Positions 1 to 7,865 of a stretch of 64,000 bases of DNA are shown piece after piece; the first letter of the stretch is position 1; every line of letters starts with the position of its first letter. Under the pieces are notes generated by a model that was not told the origin of the DNA, did not search any database, and was given only the letters and a program-made list of their open reading frames with translations. The stretch lies in contig NZ_AP017929.1 in assembly GCF_002370355.1 (NCBI RefSeq), positions 1 to 64,000 of the forward strand. The letters are read 5' to 3'. Made by a program: the position numbers and the translations under genes. This DNA comes from Latilactobacillus sakei subsp. sakei DSM 20017 = JCM 1157 (lineage in GTDB: Bacteria > Bacillota > Bacilli > Lactobacillales > Lactobacillaceae).

Positions 1-26
1 ATCTACTGTGTCGAAACAGCTTAATT

Positions 27-56
27 AATATATCATCTTTCATGGTGAGCTGTCAA
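27..56 (-). promoter_or_regulatory. rRNA operon promoter P2 (operon lies left of window)
   Basis: Minus-strand TTGACA (51-56), an 18-base spacer and TATATT (27-32). The surrounding 1-200 is closely similar to 33560-33760, the promoter region of the complete rRNA operon in this window, so another rRNA operon should start just left of base 1, transcribed leftwards. Confidence 0.85.
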
Positions 57-155
57 GCACTTTTTATAAATATTTTTTGAATAAATATTCAAAGTTCTTA
101 ATATAAATCACTTGTTATCGGATGAATATCTTTTATCTCGCTGACAACATAGACT

Positions 156-184
156 ACTATACCAACATCTATAATCATCGTCAA
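156..184 (-). promoter_or_regulatory. rRNA operon promoter P1 (operon lies left of window)
   Basis: Minus-strand TTGACG (179-184), 17-base spacer, TATAGT (156-161). It matches the distal promoter at 33714-33742 in sequence and spacing. No hairpin terminator is visible between the perR stop (237) and this promoter, so perR transcripts may run into the rRNA leader. Confidence 0.8.
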
Positions 185-236
185 GTAAAAAATGCATCTT
201 TTTTATTTTTTCTAAATATTCACTAAATTCACTTAA

Positions 237-671
237 TTAGCGATTGGCTAACTGACATTCTGGACAGATGCCATGAACTTCCATCCGATGACCCGTCACC
301 ATAAAACCGGTTAAGTTCTGGGCAACTATCTCAACATCTTCTAGTCCTGGGTAAAAAATATCAACCACTTTCCCACAACGATCACAGATTGCATGGTAAT
401 GTTTGGTCTGCGCAAAATTAAAATGACTCGAAGCATCCCCGTAAGTCATTTCTTCTATAACACCCAGTTCTGTAAATAACCGCAAATTATTATAAATCGT
501 CGCAACACTCATATTAGGAAAGCGTCCTGCTAAGGCCTGATAAACATCATCAGCGGTTGGATGCATGTGCGTGCCAATCATAAATTCTAAAACAGCCTGT
601 CTTTGCGGTGTAATTCGTACATTATTAGCTTTCAACTTCCGAAGCGTCTGATCCACAATTGTTTGACTCAT
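237..671 (-). CDS. perR: Fur-family peroxide-stress repressor PerR
   Basis: Metal-dependent dimeric repressor of peroxide-defence genes (144 aa, normal length). The winged helix covers roughly residues 10-80 and the dimerisation/metal domain follows. Structural zinc Cys pairs are C96/C99 and C136/C139. Regulatory-site residues align with Bacillus subtilis PerR: H37, H91, H93 and D104; the Asp at 104 is the PerR rather than Fur signature. The fifth ligand, Asp85 in B. subtilis, is Asn here (HFNF, residue 85), an unusual change that could alter Fe/Mn selectivity or peroxide sensing. A perfect 7-1-7 PerR/Fur box lies at 695-709 in its own promoter, so autoregulation is likely. PerR assignment is firm; the consequence of N85 is unknown. 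Confidence 0.93.
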   Translation of the reverse strand: MSQTIVDQTLRKLKANNVRITPQRQAVLEFMIGTHMHPTADDVYQALAGRFPNMSVATIYNNLRLFTELGVIEEMTYGDASSHFNFAQTKHYHAICDRCGKVVDIFYPGLEDVEIVAQNLTGFMVTGHRMEVHGICPECQLANR

Positions 672-694
672 ATCAAATAAGCTCCTTTCTTAAT

Positions 695-709
695 TGATAA
701 TCATTATCA
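695..709. promoter_or_regulatory. PerR/Fur box
   Basis: TGATAATCATTATCA, a perfect 7-1-7 inverted repeat 24 bases upstream of the perR start. The minus-strand -10-like GATAAT lies inside it, so bound PerR would block the perR promoter. Confidence 0.85.
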
Positions 710-782
710 TGTGTATTGATTGATGTAATCGTACCTTTTTTTAACGACTCTGACAAGTAAAATGATTGTAAAAAGGCAGCAA

Positions 783-816
783 AAAAACCAGAGTGATTAA
801 TCACTCTGGTTTTTCT
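783..816. terminator. Intrinsic terminator after ltaS
   Basis: AAAACCAGAGTGATTAATCA arm with its complement ending in GGTTTTT; a symmetric hairpin with A-run and T-run on either side. It serves ltaS (stop at 821). Confidence 0.85.
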
Positions 817-820
817 AAAC

Positions 821-2878
821 TTATTTCAATTCAGGTGCATCTGTTTGATAGAGATTCATCGTCGATTTACCATTATTCTTTTGGATAACACTCGTTTTAG
901 TCTTATCAGCTTTCAGTTGTGCTTTAGCATCACTGACCTTATAGCTTAACTTCGTTTTATCAGTTGCTTCAAAGCCTGTTGGCGTATAGAAACGAAGTAA
1001 ATCACCGGTAATCACCTTATCAGACAATGAGAGTTCCTTTGTAACGTGTTCACTAAGCGCTAAGACACGGAGTTTTTGCGCTTTGGTCATCTTAGTCAAT
1101 TCCTTACCCGTCTTTGTATCGTAGTAAGTACTGCCGACCTTCGTGTAATCTGGTGCCACGTAATCCCCATTTCTAAAGACCACGGTTTGATTACGGTTAG
1201 CCGCTAGGAGATCAGATCCAAATTGGATCGTATCCGTGTTCTTAACGCCTAAGAGATTTAATAAGGTTGGTAAGACATCGATTTCGCCACCATAAGTATG
1301 GTTAACGCCACCTTTTAAGCCTGGCATATGGACCATAAATGGTACCCGTTGGAACTGAGCGTTATCAAAGTCGTTGAATTCATCCTTCTTCAATAACTTG
1401 GCAACGGCCTTCTTATGATTCCCAGAAATACCGTAATGATCCCCGTATAAGACCAACATACTATTCTTATCCAGGCCTGTCTTTTGTAACCAGGTCATGA
1501 ATTCGCCTAGTGCTTGATCTAAATACTTAGCCGTTTGAACATAGCCATCGACGGTATCATCACCAGTATCGGTTTTAGCAATCGATTGGTTCTTCTTATC
1601 CAATAAGTATGGATAGTGGTTCGTAACTGTGATTAATTTTGCATAGAATGGTTGTGGTAATTGTTCAATATAGCGGGCTGAATCTTGCATGAAGATCTTA
1701 TCCTTCAAACCATAGCCAACATTGTAATCCTTACCTTCTTTAAAGTACTGTGAGCTAAAGAAATAATCATAGCCCCATGACTTGTAGGTATTATCCCGGT
1801 TCCAGAAACTTGGGACATCCCCATGGAATGATGCGGTTGTGTAACCTTGTTGATTTAAAATCGCTGGTGCTGCTTGGAAAGTATTGGTTGTCCCCTGTGT
1901 AACCATGGCGGCCCCTTCAGGTAAACCGAATAACGAGTTTTCAAGCATTAATTCGGCATCAGCAGTCTTCCCTTGCCCAACTTGGTTAAAGAAGTTATCA
2001 AAGCTTAATGTGTTTTGATCATGATAAAGCTTATTGATATTTGGTGTGACCTCTTGGCCATCCCACTTGTAGTCAATCAAGAATTGTTGGAAACTTTCCA
2101 AATGAATGACAAAGACGTTCTTACCTTTAGCAACCCCTGTGTATTCAACATTGGGTGACACGCGGTTTTCTTTTAAATATTTCAAGACGCCGCTCATATT
2201 ACTACTATCAGCGTTAGCCTTAATCGCGTTATTCTTAGTAGTCTTAACACCATCGTAAACCGTGTAGGCATTCATCCCTAAGTATTTAACAATATAGTTA
2301 TTATCAAATGTCCGGGTTAATAATCCAGAACGATCCGCTTCAGCCATCCCCAGGTTAGCGCCGAATAAAACGACTGATAATCCAGTAATCGCAAAAGCAT
2401 TCCGTTTCATGAAAACACGCCGATCAATCTTAATTAGTTTAGTCGCTAATAAGATTAATAATAACAGCACATCCGCAAAAACTAAGAAATCGGAATATTC
2501 AATAATGCCGGCAATACTCTTACCCAGGTTATTAGAAACAGCGCCTGAGCCCTTCATTAAGTTAAAGGTTAAAAAATCAGAAAATTCTCGGTAATAGAGA
2601 ATATTCGAAAACAACCAGACTGACGTTAATAAATCGATAATCATCAACGTTATGTATGATTTGCGGCCATTCATAAATAGCGCAATCCCAAATAACAATA
2701 AGGTTGTTGGAATGGGGTTAATCGTCATTAAGAAGGCTTGCATACCACCTTTGACACCCAAGTTAAATTTCGTTTGATACGCATAAATCGTTTTAAGCCA
2801 GAATAAAGCCACCGCAAATAGGAAAAAGCCCCAGCGCGTACTCAATCCGGCCTGAATTTTATGACCAATCTGTTTCAT
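821..2878 (-). CDS. ltaS: Lipoteichoic acid synthase (LtaS-type membrane sulfatase fold)
   Basis: Polymerises glycerol phosphate from phosphatidylglycerol onto a membrane glycolipid to make the lipoteichoic acid backbone, on the outer face of the membrane. The 685-aa protein has about five hydrophobic segments in residues 15-180, then an extracellular alkaline-phosphatase/sulfatase-like domain. Visible active-site features are a Glu in HLESFQ (about 261), the catalytic Thr in QGKTADAE (about 305), and YGDHYG with downstream metal ligands. Length is typical, and no lipobox or extra domain is seen. It is monocistronic, with its own terminator at 783-816. Distinguishing a polymerase from a primase paralogue (LtaP) cannot be done by eye. 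Confidence 0.9.
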   Translation of the reverse strand: MKQIGHKIQAGLSTRWGFFLFAVALFWLKTIYAYQTKFNLGVKGGMQAFLMTINPIPTTLLLFGIALFMNGRKSYITLMIIDLLTSVWLFSNILYYREFSDFLTFNLMKGSGAVSNNLGKSIAGIIEYSDFLVFADVLLLLILLATKLIKIDRRVFMKRNAFAITGLSVVLFGANLGMAEADRSGLLTRTFDNNYIVKYLGMNAYTVYDGVKTTKNNAIKANADSSNMSGVLKYLKENRVSPNVEYTGVAKGKNVFVIHLESFQQFLIDYKWDGQEVTPNINKLYHDQNTLSFDNFFNQVGQGKTADAELMLENSLFGLPEGAAMVTQGTTNTFQAAPAILNQQGYTTASFHGDVPSFWNRDNTYKSWGYDYFFSSQYFKEGKDYNVGYGLKDKIFMQDSARYIEQLPQPFYAKLITVTNHYPYLLDKKNQSIAKTDTGDDTVDGYVQTAKYLDQALGEFMTWLQKTGLDKNSMLVLYGDHYGISGNHKKAVAKLLKKDEFNDFDNAQFQRVPFMVHMPGLKGGVNHTYGGEIDVLPTLLNLLGVKNTDTIQFGSDLLAANRNQTVVFRNGDYVAPDYTKVGSTYYDTKTGKELTKMTKAQKLRVLALSEHVTKELSLSDKVITGDLLRFYTPTGFEATDKTKLSYKVSDAKAQLKADKTKTSVIQKNNGKSTMNLYQTDAPELK

Positions 2879-3056
2879 CGATACAATAGCCTCCGTTAAA
2901 GGTCATTTAGCTTCGTTAAAAGCTATTGACAATCTGACAGTTAGTTTACACATGTCAGTATTAAAAATCAATATGAAACCGAATGCAGTTTCAAATATTA
3001 ACCCATTTTTAAGAATCTCAATGACTGTTAGATAAAGCGCTAAGCGCCCTAAGTAG

Positions 3057-3092
3057 CAAAAAAACCACCAAGTAATTTGATACTCAATGGTT
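3057..3092 (-). terminator. Intrinsic terminator after the YkuJ-like gene
   Basis: Eleven-pair stem (arms 3063-3073 and 3082-3092, with G-U pairs on the RNA) followed on the minus strand by a run of seven T. Confidence 0.65.
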
Positions 3093-3098
3093 AATTAA

Positions 3099-3332
3099 CT
3101 AGTCTGCTAATAAATCGTATAGTTCCATTGCGACTAAATCAATATTGTCAAATTGGAATTGTTGATGTGTGCTACTGTCTTCAAGTTCAAAGGCTTGTGC
3201 TTGTGGATCATAGCTAACAGTCGCTTTTAAATCGCCTTCCTTTTCAAAACGTCTTTCTTGAACCTCAGCGCTTTGATCTTCTTGCATTGCTACCAGACGT
3301 TTGATAATCGCAACTAACTGTGATGATTGCAT
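3099..3332 (-). CDS. YkuJ-family small protein (DUF1797)
   Basis: 77-aa cytosolic protein. The C-terminal FDNIDLVAMELYDLL block matches the YkuJ/DUF1797 family of Firmicutes, whose biochemical role is unknown. The start has a strong ribosome site (AAAGGAGG). It sits 71 bases downstream of the beta-hydroxyacid dehydrogenase gene on the same strand and is followed by its own terminator. Family assignment is from recognised motifs; function cannot be stated. Confidence 0.75.
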   Translation of the reverse strand: MQSSQLVAIIKRLVAMQEDQSAEVQERRFEKEGDLKATVSYDPQAQAFELEDSSTHQQFQFDNIDLVAMELYDLLAD

Positions 3333-3403
3333 GGCGAATCCTCCTTTAATAACTATCTACCAGTTTATCAGAAAAAGGCCCCGACTGCACCGTTTATATG
3401 CAA

Positions 3404-4282
3404 TTATTTTATAGAATCTGTCCATAATTTAATCAAGGCTTGTGTCCCATCATCGCCAAGGCCCGCTTCATTCACTAATCTTGCGTATAATTTCTTGGCT
3501 TGATGTGTGGCTGGTAAATTAAGCCCCATTTTCTCAGATTCTTCTAAGGCAATCTTCAAATCCTTCAAGAAATGTTTTGCAAAAAAGCCAGGTGTGTAAT
3601 CGCCCGCTAGAATCCGAGGACCATAATTTGCGAGACTCCAATTTTGAGCACTCCCACCATTGACGGTTTTTAAAACAGCTGGTAAATCTAGGCCGGCCGC
3701 CTGAGCATAAACCAACATTTCAGTCATCCCAGTCATTGTGCCGGCAATCATAATTTGATTAGCCATCTTAGTGTGTTGACCCTTACCGGCTTCGCCGAAA
3801 CGTTGTACGGTTTGCCCAACTGCTTCAAAAACGGGCTTAACTTGTTCGTAAGCGGCTTGATTACCACCGACCATCACCGTTAGCGTCCCATTTTGAGCAC
3901 CGATGTCGCCACCTGAAACGGGTGCATCTAATGCTTGTAACCCTAATTCACTGGCTGTGGCCGCAATTTTTTGCGCCAAAGTTGGTGTACTAGTTGTCAT
4001 ATCCACGACAATTTTATCTGGCGTGACCGCACTAAAAATACCGTCATCCCCATAATAAATTGCTTCCACATCTTGTGGATAACCAACCATTGATAAGACA
4101 ACATCACTTTGTGCCGTGACAGCTGCTGGTGTGTCCGCCCACTTAGCACCTAAACTGACAACTTCATCTGCCTTTTGTTTCGTTCGATTGTAAACGACAA
4201 CTGAGTAGTTTGCTTTCAATAGATTTTTAACCATACTGCTCCCCATTACACCGATACCGATAAAACCGATTGTTGGTTGCAT
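3404..4282 (-). CDS. NAD(P)-dependent beta-hydroxyacid dehydrogenase family protein
   Basis: 292-aa Rossmann-fold oxidoreductase of the 3-hydroxyisobutyrate / tartronate-semialdehyde reductase family. The N-terminal GFIGIGVMGSSM is the dinucleotide-binding loop. DAPVSGGDIGAQNGTL (about 119-134) is the substrate-binding signature and GKGQHTKMANQ carries the catalytic Lys. Length is standard. The substrate is not predictable: this family includes GarR-like, succinic-semialdehyde and beta-hydroxyisobutyrate enzymes. It begins 12 bases after the flippase-like gene at 4295-5311, so the two are probably co-transcribed. Confidence 0.85.
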   Translation of the reverse strand: MQPTIGFIGIGVMGSSMVKNLLKANYSVVVYNRTKQKADEVVSLGAKWADTPAAVTAQSDVVLSMVGYPQDVEAIYYGDDGIFSAVTPDKIVVDMTTSTPTLAQKIAATASELGLQALDAPVSGGDIGAQNGTLTVMVGGNQAAYEQVKPVFEAVGQTVQRFGEAGKGQHTKMANQIMIAGTMTGMTEMLVYAQAAGLDLPAVLKTVNGGSAQNWSLANYGPRILAGDYTPGFFAKHFLKDLKIALEESEKMGLNLPATHQAKKLYARLVNEAGLGDDGTQALIKLWTDSIK

Positions 4283-4294
4283 GTTAATAACCTC

Positions 4295-5311
4295 CTATTT
4301 TTTAGCACTTAACTTGGGTTTGACCGCTAAAGCGCCAATCCCCATAAACATTCCTAGATAATAAGTGAAAAGTCGCCATAACAACATGGCTAATACCAGT
4401 TTACTCGAACTCAGCGTAAAGGTGGCAAATAAAGTCTTGAAACTGTATTCCGCACCACCAGAACCACCTGGAACTGGGAAGAGCGATACAATCATGACGA
4501 TCATGACGTGTAAAACCATGACTTCTAAGTAATTCACATTCGGACTACCTAACGCCAATAACACGAAGTACGGCACACTATAGTAGAAAAAGAGTTGGCA
4601 TAGCGTTAATAAACAGCCTTTGATGAGTTTCTTCTTTTCCTTTTTGAGATGGAGACTCTCGGCATAAAACGTATCAATTTTAGTTAACAGGATACCACGC
4701 CATTCAGCCATCCGCTTTTTGGAAACGAACCAGCTAACCGGAATTAACAACCAATGTACCAATTGCTTAGTAAATTTATTGTAGTACATCACCAATAATA
4801 AGACCGCTAGAACAACGACGTGGACAATCAAACCAAAGTTAATTAAAATCGCCAGCGTGCCAAAGTGCTTGGAAACCTGTGAAAAGCCGATGACCATACT
4901 TAATAGGAAGTTGACCAACACCATGAACTGATAGACGATGAATTTCATTAATAAAGCGGAACTCGCCTGGCCCGCTTCCACTCGTGACTGCATCAGTGCG
5001 ACTAGTTGTGCAGGTTGACCCCCAGAAGAAAATGGCGTAATCGCGTTAAAGAGCTGCGCAATCAATGGAATCCGCAAGGCGTTGAATAATGAAAAATCCG
5101 TCGTCCGCCCCTTTAAAAAGACGCGCAGTACTAATGCTTCAAAGAACCAAGAAACTAACATACATAAAAGTGCGACTAGTAGCCAGCCGACTTTTAACCG
5201 GCTAATATCTGCCACCAATTGATTTAACTGTAACGTGCGACTCTCATAAGCGAATATGCCGCAGCCAATCGCTAACATGACTGCAAAAACAATTTTATTT
5301 GTTCGACTCAT
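4295..5311 (-). CDS. UPF0104 / lysylphosphatidylglycerol-synthase-like flippase domain protein
   Basis: 338-aa integral membrane protein with about eight hydrophobic segments and no soluble C-terminal transferase domain. It corresponds to the N-terminal flippase part of MprF and to the YbhN family. The motif FNAITPFSSGGQPAQL (about 90-105) and the later FPVPGGSGGAEYSF are the conserved signatures. In this class of bacteria such genes often lie beside glycolipid glucosyltransferases, as here (5389-6591). A role in moving a lipid or glycolipid across the membrane is inferred, not shown. Confidence 0.8.
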   Translation of the reverse strand: MSRTNKIVFAVMLAIGCGIFAYESRTLQLNQLVADISRLKVGWLLVALLCMLVSWFFEALVLRVFLKGRTTDFSLFNALRIPLIAQLFNAITPFSSGGQPAQLVALMQSRVEAGQASSALLMKFIVYQFMVLVNFLLSMVIGFSQVSKHFGTLAILINFGLIVHVVVLAVLLLVMYYNKFTKQLVHWLLIPVSWFVSKKRMAEWRGILLTKIDTFYAESLHLKKEKKKLIKGCLLTLCQLFFYYSVPYFVLLALGSPNVNYLEVMVLHVMIVMIVSLFPVPGGSGGAEYSFKTLFATFTLSSSKLVLAMLLWRLFTYYLGMFMGIGALAVKPKLSAKK

Positions 5312-5342
5312 AACCGACCCTTTTTCTAATGATCATTGACCA

Positions 5343-5374
5343 ATAAAAAACTGCTGATTATGATCAACAGTTTC
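5343..5374 (-). terminator. Intrinsic terminator between glucosyltransferase and flippase genes
   Basis: Stem AAACTG-TGAT with complement at 5348-5373 and a T-run on the minus strand. It would cut most glucosyltransferase transcripts before 5311, making the downstream pair a partly separate unit. Confidence 0.65.
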
Positions 5375-5388
5375 TTCAATTATGTCAT

Positions 5389-6591
5389 TTATTTTTTAGT
5401 ATCCATATCTTCTAATTCTAACAACTCATCTTGATCTAGTTTCAGTTCATCGTATAACACTTGTGATTGCTTATAAAATTGAACCATTTGTTCCGCAAAA
5501 TAATCTGCCGATATCGCGTGCAACTTATTTTGCCGTGGTGCTGGGTCATCAAAAGCCCCCGGATGATTCAAATAGTTCAAGATTTGATGCAACATTTCAT
5601 CTTCGGTTGTAAAAGTCGTCCCAATTGACGGATCCGTCAATAATTCACTGGCATAGGGACTGGCCATCACAACAATTTTGACTTCAGCGGCCATTGCTTC
5701 AATATACGTTAGCCCTTGTGACTCGGAATCACTCGCTGAAACGAATAAATCTGCCATGTGATAGTAATTAGAAACATCATCGTTATCAATCATACCGGTA
5801 AAAATAACGTGTTCGCTCATCCCTAATCTAGCGACTTGTGCTTCCAAGTCTTCACGCGCGGGACCTTCACCAGCAATAACCAACATTAAATCTGGTTTCT
5901 GCGCCACCAAGCGTGGTAGCGCATCGATAATAACATCGATCCGTTTTTCATAAGCGACCCGACTGAGTGATAACAATACGGGTTGTTCTTTCGTTAGACC
6001 TAGTGATTCCCGTACATCCAAGGTCACTTGTTTTTCGTACCGGCTAATATCGACCCCGGTTGGAATAATCCGAATCGGCGCTTTGACCTGGTAACGATTC
6101 AACGTCTGTGACACCCGTTCGGACGGTGCCACAATCCCCGACATGTGATATAAAAAGGCCTTACTCATCTGTTTAACGTGATAAGGACGCAAGAGCTTCC
6201 CGTTTAACACATAATGTAAATAATCCTCATACATCGTGTGATACGTGTGCAGACACGGAATCTTCAAGTTCTTAGCAACAAACTTACCGATGTAACCCAT
6301 CGAAAATTCAGTTTGCGTATGAACGATATCTAAATCTAATTCTTTAGCAACCTGATAGGCATGAAAAAGGCCCCGAACAGCAATTCGCCGGTCCGTAAAT
6401 GACACAAACGGCACACTTGCAAATCGGAAAATGTTCGGTTCAATTGTTTCTTTATCAACATGTGGATCAGTTGTTGTAAATATGTAAACAGAGTGCCCCT
6501 TTTTCTCGAGCCCCTCTTTTAAAGTTTTAATGGAGGTTGCCACACCGCTGACTTGTGGAAAGTAGGTGTCCGTAAATATTCCAATATTCAA
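5389..6591 (-). CDS. GT4-family glucosyltransferase, likely diacylglycerol glucosyltransferase
   Basis: 400-aa GT-B glycosyltransferase, cytosolic with membrane association. The N-terminus GIFTDTYFPQVSGVATSI is characteristic of the streptococcal/enterococcal/lactobacillar enzymes that transfer glucose to diacylglycerol (LafA/BgsB type). The C-terminal half carries the retaining GT4 EX7E block (SESQGLTYIEAMA). The product, monoglucosyl-diacylglycerol, is a precursor of the lipoteichoic acid anchor, which fits ltaS and the flippase-like gene nearby. The second glucosyl/galactosyltransferase (LafB type) that often follows is not here. Substrate is inferred from family resemblance. Confidence 0.83.
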   Translation of the reverse strand: MNIGIFTDTYFPQVSGVATSIKTLKEGLEKKGHSVYIFTTTDPHVDKETIEPNIFRFASVPFVSFTDRRIAVRGLFHAYQVAKELDLDIVHTQTEFSMGYIGKFVAKNLKIPCLHTYHTMYEDYLHYVLNGKLLRPYHVKQMSKAFLYHMSGIVAPSERVSQTLNRYQVKAPIRIIPTGVDISRYEKQVTLDVRESLGLTKEQPVLLSLSRVAYEKRIDVIIDALPRLVAQKPDLMLVIAGEGPAREDLEAQVARLGMSEHVIFTGMIDNDDVSNYYHMADLFVSASDSESQGLTYIEAMAAEVKIVVMASPYASELLTDPSIGTTFTTEDEMLHQILNYLNHPGAFDDPAPRQNKLHAISADYFAEQMVQFYKQSQVLYDELKLDQDELLELEDMDTKK

Positions 6592-6731
6592 TTGGTTTCC
6601 TCCTCCTTATCTTTGGACATTTGATACCATTATAGTAATTAATTAAATCATATGCAATCAATGTTCTTAATTGTAATCTATTCATACTAGCATAAAAACC
6701 GACTTAAGACCTAAAAATGACCGAATTATCT

Positions 6732-6767
6732 AAAAAAGACACGCAAAACAACCGACTGGCCATTTTG
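6732..6767 (-). terminator. Probable terminator of the 30-codon mini-gene
   Basis: Minus-strand CAAAATGGCC, 4-base loop, GGTTGTTTTG (6744-6767; two G-U pairs at the junction), followed after six bases by a T-run (6732-6737). The gap before the T-run makes it moderate. Confidence 0.5.
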
Positions 6768-6774
6768 GTGCCTT

Positions 6775-6867
6775 TTAATATAACCAGCTGCTCATTACTA
6801 AGATTAACACGCCCCAGATGGGTAACGCGAGTAATAAGCCATTACGAATACCAGTGAAAAATTGCAT
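6775..6867 (-). CDS. Putative 30-aa single-span membrane protein
   Basis: Short ORF, MQFFTGIRNG followed by LLLALPIWGVLILVMSSWLY. The initiator ATG (6865-6867) is preceded by GAGGTGAT at ideal spacing, and a terminator-like hairpin follows at 6732-6767. One positively charged residue precedes a continuous hydrophobic stretch (about residues 11-30), so a single membrane span with N-in topology is expected. It lies in an otherwise empty 413-base gap between the glucosyltransferase and a divergent SHOCT gene. I do not recognise it. It could be a stress-related regulatory membrane peptide or a type I toxin-like peptide. Confidence 0.6.
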   Translation of the reverse strand: MQFFTGIRNGLLLALPIWGVLILVMSSWLY

Positions 6868-6913
6868 CCTAATCACCTCATTTTTTGACGAAAGACAAGA
6901 CTTGCTATTTACG

Positions 6914-6934
6914 CCTATTATCTACTATGATAGG
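6914..6934. promoter_or_regulatory. Imperfect palindrome in the divergent promoter region
   Basis: CCTAT at 6914-6918 and ATAGG at 6930-6934 flank a partly symmetric centre, giving about 8 matched positions per arm. It lies between the 30-codon mini-gene and the SHOCT gene and could be an operator for either. Confidence 0.35.
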
Positions 6935-6957
6935 GGTAAGTTTAGACGTTGTTTGTT

Positions 6958-6969
6958 AAGAACGTTCTT
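6958..6969. promoter_or_regulatory. 12-bp perfect palindrome AAGAACGTTCTT
   Basis: Perfect palindrome 36 bases ahead of the SHOCT-domain gene start. It lacks the 4-base gap of a Gram-positive LexA box (GAAC-N4-GTTC), so LexA is not proposed. The regulator is unknown. Confidence 0.4.
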
Positions 6970-7004
6970 GCTTTTACTTAAGTTTTATTAAAAGGAGCAG
7001 TCAT

Positions 7005-7436
7005 ATGCAGACTTATCGCATTAAGAAGCCACGCAAACTTGAAATCACTTATGATGATCAAATTCTCACACTTCACTACCCAGGACTCTTAAAGAAAAAT
7101 GACAAAGACGATCGTGAGATTGCCTTTAAAAAATTAAAATCCGTTCGTTTTTTTGAAGCCACTTACCGGCAAGGGCATCTCCAAATTCTCTATCAAAAAC
7201 CCAACCACGCCCTCGAAAAAATTATCATCAGCTTTGAGGCCGCTGATAACGATGACTTGCAAAAACTCTATCAACTGATGAACGATTACATCGAAAAGCC
7301 AGCTGAAGAAGATTTAAGTTTCGTCAAAAAAGGCGAACTAATCATGGCCTACCTCAAGATGAAAGAAGACGGCCTGATGACCGACGACGAATTTGAAGAA
7401 AAGAAAAAGCGCATTTTAGGTTTAGAAGATCAATAA
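7005..7436 (+). CDS. SHOCT-domain protein of unknown function
   Basis: 143-aa soluble protein. Residues 1-90 resemble a small PH-like/beta-rich domain rich in charged residues. The last 35 residues (ELIMAYLKMKEDGLMTDDEF, then an EKKKRILGL tail) form a clear SHOCT helix pair, a module of unknown function often fused to membrane or stress proteins. No signal or membrane segment is present. It has a good ribosome site (AAAGGAG) and its own terminator. Its promoter region carries two palindromes (6914-6934, 6958-6969), so it is probably regulated, but the signal is unknown. Confidence 0.75.
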   Translation: MQTYRIKKPRKLEITYDDQILTLHYPGLLKKNDKDDREIAFKKLKSVRFFEATYRQGHLQILYQKPNHALEKIIISFEAADNDDLQKLYQLMNDYIEKPAEEDLSFVKKGELIMAYLKMKEDGLMTDDEFEEKKKRILGLEDQ

Positions 7437-7443
7437 CCAAAAT

Positions 7444-7481
7444 AAGACCCAAGGCAAGAATTACTCTTGCCCTGGGTCTTT
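7444..7481. terminator. Bidirectional terminator
   Basis: AAGACCCAAGGCAAGA with near-complement TCTTGCCCTGGGTCTT, between convergent genes at 7436 and 7500. Confidence 0.85.
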
Positions 7482-7499
7482 TATGTTTAAACGTATTTT

Positions 7500-7865
7500 T
7501 TATTTGATAAACCCAATCGTCATCCCAATGATTAAAATCACCAAAACAATGACCGTAATCCAGACATATAGATAGTCTTCTTCTTTTGCAAAGGCATAGA
7601 TTGACACTATAACCCGTAAAACAGGTGTTAAAATCAAGCAGAATAAACCAAACATGATGACCGCGCCGGCTTTCAATTCAGCCATCCCTTGAAAAATCAT
7701 AGCAAAGGTTGTTGGAAATTGGTGTTCGCCATAACCTGTGCCACCATGCATTAAGAATAAAATCATCCCGATAATTAGAACGGTTGCTGACACCAAAACA
7801 CCAACCCGTAAGATTTTACCAATTACTAATTCAATTTGCGCCATTTCTTTTTTACGATCTGTCAT
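7500..7865 (-). CDS. DUF1634 membrane protein, partner of TauE-type permease
   Basis: 121 aa with three hydrophobic segments (about 17-40, 59-86, 98-119). DUF1634 proteins are typically encoded directly after a TauE/SafE permease, as here, where the ATG overlaps the permease stop by one base. The family is presumed to assist the permease, but no biochemical role is established. It is the last gene of the six-gene operon beginning at 11481, with the terminator at 7444-7481 after it. Confidence 0.8.
   Translation of the reverse strand: MTDRKKEMAQIELVIGKILRVGVLVSATVLIIGMILFLMHGGTGYGEHQFPTTFAMIFQGMAELKAGAVIMFGLFCLILTPVLRVIVSIYAFAKEEDYLYVWITVIVLVILIIGMTIGFIK

Noticed and set aside
6958-6969. LexA box at AAGAACGTTCTT
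   Set aside because: Gram-positive LexA sites need GAAC-N4-GTTC; here the half-sites abut. Kept only as a palindrome of unknown use.
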